Shown here in pieces: positions 59,551-64,000 of a stretch of 64,000 nucleotides of DNA (within the stretch, counting starts at the first letter, position 1; every line of letters begins with the position of its first letter). Source of the stretch: Brucella rhizosphaerae (GTDB taxonomy: Bacteria; Pseudomonadota; Alphaproteobacteria; Rhizobiales; Rhizobiaceae); the NCBI RefSeq assembly GCF_002252475.1, contig NZ_NNRK01000023.1:1-64000 (forward strand). The letters are read 5' to 3'. The notes beneath the pieces were generated by a model. It was not told the origin of the DNA and made no database searches. It worked only from the letters and a program-made list of their open reading frames with translations. Made by a program: the position numbers and the translations under genes.

Positions 59551-61061
59551 TGCGGCAACCTGTCGAGATCATCATAGAGTGACTGGCTATGCGTATACAG
59601 CTTCTCAAAGAAGGCCTGCATCGGCGCATAGATTTCTGCCCAGCGTGGATCTGGTTCAATTTCCGCCGAATAATGCACAAGCGCGTCCGCAGCATCTTCA
59701 ACCGTCGAATAACGCCCCGTGGCCGCTGCCGTCATGATCGCACAGCCCACCAAACCACATTCTGCTTCCTTCGGCACAAGGATCGGAATGCCATAGACGC
59801 TGGCCTTGATTTTCAGCCACAGTTCCGTCTTCGCACCACCGCCGGAAGCGATTACGTGCTCAAGCTTGGAGCCGGAAATGCTATCGAGAACATTGATATG
59901 CCGTTTGACGGCGAAGGCCACGCCTTCCAGCACCGAACGGTGCAGATGCGAAATGCCGTGCGCCGCACCGATACCGAAATATTGCGCGCGCGCGTTGCGG
60001 TGCTCGCCAAGACGTTCACCTGCCAGATAAGGCATGAAGAACAGACGCTCAGAACCGGCTGGCGCTTCCGCAGCTTTCGCCACGATTTCCTCATAGGAAA
60101 CCTGCTTGTCATGGAAAGCACGGCGCGCCCAACGCATCGCATCGCCGCCAGATTCAAGCAGCATGAACGCGCCCCAGTTGCCTTCCACGGTCCCGACATT
60201 ACAGACAGAGGCATCAAGCAGCGGCTTATCAGTGATTGCGGTGATGATTGCTGACGTTCCCATCACTTCTGAGCCGACACCCGGACGGCAAACGCCAGAG
60301 CCAAGCAACGCAACAGGATAATCCGCACCGCCAACCAGAACTGGTGTTCCTTCACGAAGGCCCGTTTCGCGAGCAGCTTCCGCCGTTATGTTGCCGAGGA
60401 TTTCTGTCGGATTGCGCAGCGGTGCCAGTTGCTTGCGATCCAGCCCAAGCAGATCGACCATATGCTGCGACCAGTCGCCAGTGCGCGGGTCCATGAGAAA
60501 GCTTGCGCCACCATCATTACGGTCCATCGCGATTTCGCCAGTGAGCTTGAGATTGATGTAATCCTTCGGCATCAGCACGGCGGCAGTGCGCGCAAAAGCC
60601 TGCGCATCATGATCGCGCAGCCATTGCAACTTGAAACCCGGCCAGGACGGCGCTGCCGGATTGGCGCTGTGTTCCAGATATTCCGCCGGGCGGTGTTTGG
60701 CTTCAAAGGCTGTCACATAATCAACAGTGCGCTTATCATTCCACAAAGGTGCGGTGTCGCGTACCAACTCACCCTTATCGCCAACCAGAACGGTGCCATG
60801 CATCTGCCCACACGCGGCAACGGCTACGATCCTGTCGCGAGCATCTGGAACCTTGTCCAGCACATCTCGGATCGATGCTGCAACACCCTGCCACCAGTCT
60901 GCCGGACGCTGTTCCGACCAGCCAAATTGCGGCACAATCTGCTCGTGTTCACGCGCAGCAACGGCGACTACATTGCCACGGCAGTCCATAAGGGCAGCGC
61001 GTACGCTGCCCGTTCCGACGTCGATTGCAAGTGAGAGTTCATTTGGCATGGAACACGTCAT
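59547..61061 (-). CDS. FGGY-family carbohydrate kinase (xylulokinase-like)
   Basis: About 504 residues; N-terminal loop LAIDVGTGSVRAALMD and C-terminal HVIASGGGAKTELWL are FGGY signatures. Resembles xylulokinase in length. ATG at 61061 is chosen; ATG at 61049 (before NELSLAIDVG) is a shorter alternative and neither has a clear ribosome site. Substrate likely a keto-sugar or polyol made by the dehydrogenases of this operon. Confidence 0.85.
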   Translation of the reverse strand: MTCSMPNELSLAIDVGTGSVRAALMDCRGNVVAVAAREHEQIVPQFGWSEQRPADWWQGVAASIRDVLDKVPDARDRIVAVAACGQMHGTVLVGDKGELVRDTAPLWNDKRTVDYVTAFEAKHRPAEYLEHSANPAAPSWPGFKLQWLRDHDAQAFARTAAVLMPKDYINLKLTGEIAMDRNDGGASFLMDPRTGDWSQHMVDLLGLDRKQLAPLRNPTEILGNITAEAARETGLREGTPVLVGGADYPVALLGSGVCRPGVGSEVMGTSAIITAITDKPLLDASVCNVGTVEGNWGAFMLLESGGDAMRWARRAFHDKQVSYEEIVAKAAEAPAGSERLFFMPYLAGERLGEHRNARAQYFGIGAAHGISHLHRSVLEGVAFAVKRHINVLDSISGSKLEHVIASGGGAKTELWLKIKASVYGIPILVPKEAECGLVGCAIMTAAATGRYSTVEDAADALVHYSAEIEPDPRWAEIYAPMQAFFEKLYTHSQSLYDDLDRLPQ

Positions 61062-61087
61062 CAAGTTTGGAGAGGATTTATCTTGGT

Positions 61088-62074
61088 TCAGTTCTTGCGC
61101 AGCCAGGTTGATGCATATTGCAAGAGCATCGCGCCGATGATGATGCAGCCCATGAAGACCTGCTGATGATAGCCCGGAACGCGGGCGAGGTTCATCATAT
61201 TAGCGATAATGCCAAGAATGATCACGCCGATAAAGGTGTTGAATGCACCGCCACGACCACCCATGAGGCTTGCACCGCCGATAACAACGGCGGCGATTGC
61301 ATCAAGTTCGGCACCAACGCTGATATTGGCTGAACCGATACCGGTACGGCTCGTCGAGATGATACCGGCAGCGGCAGCCAGTACGCCAGAGATTACGTAG
61401 ACTGAGAGCGTATAATAAGAGACCGAAATACCCGACAGGCGTACTGCTTCGGAATTGGAGCCGATAGCCTTCACCAGACGACCAAAGCGCGTGAAGGTCA
61501 GTACTGCACCGGCGATCAGAAAGACAACGATCATCAGGACAACCGGATAGGGAACATTGCCAAGCGTGCCGGAACCAAATGCTGAAACCGATGCACCAGC
61601 GTCCCCCATCATGATCGGCTGACCCGATGAGAAAATGAAGGAAAGGCCACGTGCAATGGTCATAACCGCAAGTGTGGTCACAAAAGGCGGCAGCTTGAGA
61701 TAGGCAACCAGAACACCCGAAACCAGACCACAAGCCGCTCCGGCCAGCAATACACCGCCGATGGCCATCCCTGTTCCATATTGCTGAATGAGGATTGCTG
61801 ACAGAACACTGCCGAGTGCCGCAACAGAGCCGACCGAGAGGTCAATACCTCGTGTCAGAATAACGAACAGCATACCGACAGCCATAAGGCTTGGGCCTGC
61901 CACCTGACGCAGCACGTTCATGATGTTGCGTTCTGTGAGGAACACATTCGACAATGAAGTAGCCACAATCAGAACTGCAATCAGAATGGCAACAGTGCCG
62001 TAACGATTGAGGAGAGCTCCGGCATTGAAAGTCTTCTTCGGTGTTTCAACAACTTCGGTCACGGTTTTACCCAA
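61088..62074 (-). CDS. Rbs-type sugar ABC transporter permease
   Basis: 328-residue RbsC-like permease with about nine membrane segments and the typical LTRGIDLSVGSVAALGSVLSA region. There is no ATG near the N-terminus; the frame begins with TTG right after the TGA of the upstream ATPase gene, suggesting re-initiation at a non-AUG codon (GTG at 62062 is an alternative). Confidence 0.88.
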   Translation of the reverse strand: MGKTVTEVVETPKKTFNAGALLNRYGTVAILIAVLIVATSLSNVFLTERNIMNVLRQVAGPSLMAVGMLFVILTRGIDLSVGSVAALGSVLSAILIQQYGTGMAIGGVLLAGAACGLVSGVLVAYLKLPPFVTTLAVMTIARGLSFIFSSGQPIMMGDAGASVSAFGSGTLGNVPYPVVLMIVVFLIAGAVLTFTRFGRLVKAIGSNSEAVRLSGISVSYYTLSVYVISGVLAAAAGIISTSRTGIGSANISVGAELDAIAAVVIGGASLMGGRGGAFNTFIGVIILGIIANMMNLARVPGYHQQVFMGCIIIGAMLLQYASTWLRKN

Positions 62075-63595
62075 TCAATTAGCTAATGCAGAAGGCTCGG
62101 TGCTGGCCGTATTGACCATGGCAAGCTTCAGCAAATTTTCTTCGGAATATTCCTCGGGCTGCAATGAGCCGGTCACAGCACCTTCGCGCATGACCAGAAT
62201 GCGGTCGCACAGACCGAAAAGCTCAAGATGCTCGGAGGAGATCACCACAACCGCCCGGCCTTCAGCCGCAAGCGATTTGATCAGTGAGTAGATTTCTGTT
62301 TTTGCGCCCACATCAACACCGCGTGTCGGCTCGTCGAAAATCAGCACATCTCCATCGGCATGGAACCACTTGGCAAGAACGACTTTCTGCTGATTGCCGC
62401 CAGAAAGGCTCGATGCCGGGTCTTCGATGCTGCCCGCTTTGAGGCGCAGACGTTTTGACAGCGTTTCAACGACAGCACGCTCATCACGTGCTTTCACGAA
62501 ACCAAACATGTTTACCAGTGGTGCAAGCTTTGCCATGGTGGAATTCACACGGATCGGCAAGTCAAGGATCAAACCCTGATCCTTACGGCTTTCAGGCACA
62601 AGACCAATGCCCGCTTTAACGCCATCACGCGGGTTGCGGATTGTCTTTTCCTTGCCATGAATGAAAATGCGTCCTGATTTCGCGCGTTCTGCACCGAAAA
62701 CGAGCCGCATCAGTTCCGTACGCCCTGCCCCGACGAGCCCGCCAAGACCAATAATCTCACCGGCTCTGACTGTCAGCGAGACACCCTTTATGCGCGAACC
62801 GTCGGAGAGTTCTTCAAGGCGCAGCACTTCATCGCCAACCTTGCGCTCCACATCTTCACCGAAAAGCGCCTTCAATGGGCGTCCAACCATCAGACGGATA
62901 ACATCATCAATGGTGACGGATGCACATTCTGTCGTCGTGACAGAAGCGCCATCCTTCATGATGGTGATGCGATCAGCAATGCTGAATACTTCGTCAAGTC
63001 TGTGGGAGATATAGATAATGCCAACGCCCCGTTCGCGCAGCTTGCGAATAATATCAAGAAGACGGTTTGCATCGCGCGCGGAAAGCACAGCGGTCGGCTC
63101 GTCAAACACCATGACCTGCGCATTGCGCGACAATGCCTTGGCAATCTCGACAACCTGCTGATGCGCGATCGGTAGATCGCCAACAATCGCGTTTGGCGCA
63201 ATGGAGAAACCAAGGCTTGTGATCAGTTCTTTGGCGCGCTTGTTAAGCTCCGGCCAGGAAATGACTGAAGGCAGCATCCACATGAAGATGTTTTCAGCAA
63301 CGGTCAAATCTGTTGCCAGCGCCATTTCCTGATGGATAACGGCGATGCCCTTGGACATGGCATCCATGGGGCCGCGAAAATGCTGTAGTTCATCTGCGAC
63401 TTTGACTTCGCCGCGAGTAGGCGAAAACTCACCACCGAGTACGCGCATCAGTGTGGACTTGCCGGCACCGTTTTCACCGAGCAAGGCATGAACCTCGCCA
63501 GAACGAAGCGCAAAATTTACGCCACGAAGTGCATGAACGCCGCCAAATGACTTCGCTATGCCGGTCAGTTCTACAAGATTTTCCATTTCAATCAT
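62075..63595 (-). CDS. Rbs-type sugar ABC transporter ATPase (double domains)
   Basis: 506 residues, two ABC units: first Walker A GENGAGKST, signature-like DLPIAHQQVVEIAKA and Walker B VMVFDEPTA; second with GLVGAGRTELMRLV and SLSGGNQQKVVLAKW. RbsA type. An alternative ATG three codons in is possible. Confidence 0.9.
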   Translation of the reverse strand: MIEMENLVELTGIAKSFGGVHALRGVNFALRSGEVHALLGENGAGKSTLMRVLGGEFSPTRGEVKVADELQHFRGPMDAMSKGIAVIHQEMALATDLTVAENIFMWMLPSVISWPELNKRAKELITSLGFSIAPNAIVGDLPIAHQQVVEIAKALSRNAQVMVFDEPTAVLSARDANRLLDIIRKLRERGVGIIYISHRLDEVFSIADRITIMKDGASVTTTECASVTIDDVIRLMVGRPLKALFGEDVERKVGDEVLRLEELSDGSRIKGVSLTVRAGEIIGLGGLVGAGRTELMRLVFGAERAKSGRIFIHGKEKTIRNPRDGVKAGIGLVPESRKDQGLILDLPIRVNSTMAKLAPLVNMFGFVKARDERAVVETLSKRLRLKAGSIEDPASSLSGGNQQKVVLAKWFHADGDVLIFDEPTRGVDVGAKTEIYSLIKSLAAEGRAVVVISSEHLELFGLCDRILVMREGAVTGSLQPEEYSEENLLKLAMVNTASTEPSALAN

Positions 63596-63727
63596 TCCAG
63601 ATCATAGCGATCCAGGACGCTCCACCGCATTGCATTTCAGCCCCAACGAAATGGTCGCATGACAACCAGCTTCGTGAACATCACCGACGTCAGGCGTCAG
63701 TTTGTTCCGGCCTCCTCGGACATTCCC

Positions 63728-63768
63728 ATAATGCAGCCAGCCCTTCACTTCCAGACTGGCTGCATTAT
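63728..63768 (-). other. Stem-loop between binding-protein and ATPase genes
   Basis: Perfect 13-bp stem ATAATGCAGCCAG (63728-63740) / CTGGCTGCATTAT (63756-63768), 15-nt loop, no T-tract on the minus strand. Probably protects the upstream binding-protein mRNA. Confidence 0.6.
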
Positions 63769-63782
63769 GAACGCGGATATTC

Positions 63783-64000
63783 TTAGAACACAGCGTCCGG
63801 CTTGTAATACTTGTCTACATTGTCTTTGGTGATTGCGACCGGGGTCGTATAAGTCGTCTTCGATGTATCAGCAGGCAGGGTGCCATCAATCGCCTTTTTG
63901 GCGAGATCGACAGCCGTGGCTGCAACAAGTGCTGGATCATTCAGGCCGGTTGCGCCGTACTGGCCTTCCTTGATCATCGCCATGGCTTCCTTCTGACCGT
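63783..64000 (-). CDS. Sugar ABC transporter substrate-binding protein, C-terminal fragment
   Basis: About 72 C-terminal codons of an RbsB-like periplasmic protein (VAATAVDLAKKAIDGTLP and PVAITKDNVDKYY are typical end motifs). The rest lies beyond the right edge. First gene of the minus-strand operon with the RbsA/RbsC-like genes. Confidence 0.83.
   Translation of the reverse strand, partial: GQKEAMAMIKEGQYGATGLNDPALVAATAVDLAKKAIDGTLPADTSKTTYTTPVAITKDNVDKYYKPDAVF

Noticed and set aside
1-64000. tRNA, rRNA, CRISPR arrays, insertion sequences, prophage genes
   Set aside because: No such structure was recognised on reading; no regular spaced repeats, transposase or integrase motifs.

Overview
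The window looks like a catabolic stretch of an alphaproteobacterial replicon. Gene families, rhizobial-type gene orders (ehu/eut/doe cluster), moderate GC content and many ABC uptake operons point to Ochrobactrum/Brucella or a close relative. This is inference from family resemblance, not a database match. There are no rRNA, tRNA, CRISPR or insertion-sequence genes. Nearly all the DNA is organised as discrete substrate-uptake-and-degradation modules, each with its own local regulator, usually separated by stem-loop terminators.

Layout. (A) 1-0.5 kb: N-terminal piece of a Gly-rich, exported autotransporter-like protein that runs off the left edge. (B) 0.6-13.3 kb: ectoine/hydroxyectoine utilisation. 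It comprises doeD, doeC and an AsnC/Lrp regulator on the minus strand; eutB, eutC, doeA, doeB and the ehuBCDA importer on the plus strand; and a convergent MocR-type regulator (EnuR). (C) 13.4-25.5 kb: a sugar/polyol module with two SDRs, an FGGY kinase, an AhpD-like protein, an acetoin-dehydrogenase-like E1alpha/E1beta/E2 complex, an Rbs-type ABC importer and a divergent SorC-family regulator. (D) 25.5-37.5 kb: a three-subunit FAD/2Fe-2S amine or amino-acid dehydrogenase and an IclR regulator, facing a divergent operon of crotonase, spermidine/putrescine-type ABC importer with a fused double permease, acyl-CoA ligase and a saccharopine-dehydrogenase-like protein. A near-identical palindrome precedes the first gene of each arm. 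(E) 37.5-47.5 kb: TetR regulator, then a uracil-DNA-glycosylase-like gene, GMC oxidoreductase, NIPSNAP protein, BMP-type nucleoside ABC importer and an amidohydrolase. (F) 47.6-56.1 kb: L-idonate/ketogluconate metabolism (idnD, idnO, a beta-hydroxyacid dehydrogenase, a ghrB-like reductase), a polar-amino-acid-type ABC importer and a LacI-family regulator, with three GntR-like operators. (G) 56.2-64 kb: a second polyol module (SDR, glycerol-dehydrogenase family, SDR, HAD phosphatase, FGGY kinase, Rbs-type ABC importer), cut by the right edge.

Within each module the genes form a coherent path: importer, oxidation or activation enzymes, cleavage, central metabolism. Module B is a known pathway. 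Modules C, D, E and G have clear enzyme classes but unassigned substrates. The most promising candidates for undescribed biology are C (possible 1-deoxyketose cleavage to acetyl-CoA), E (a uracil-DNA-glycosylase fold inside a metabolic operon) and the D arms joined by a shared operator.
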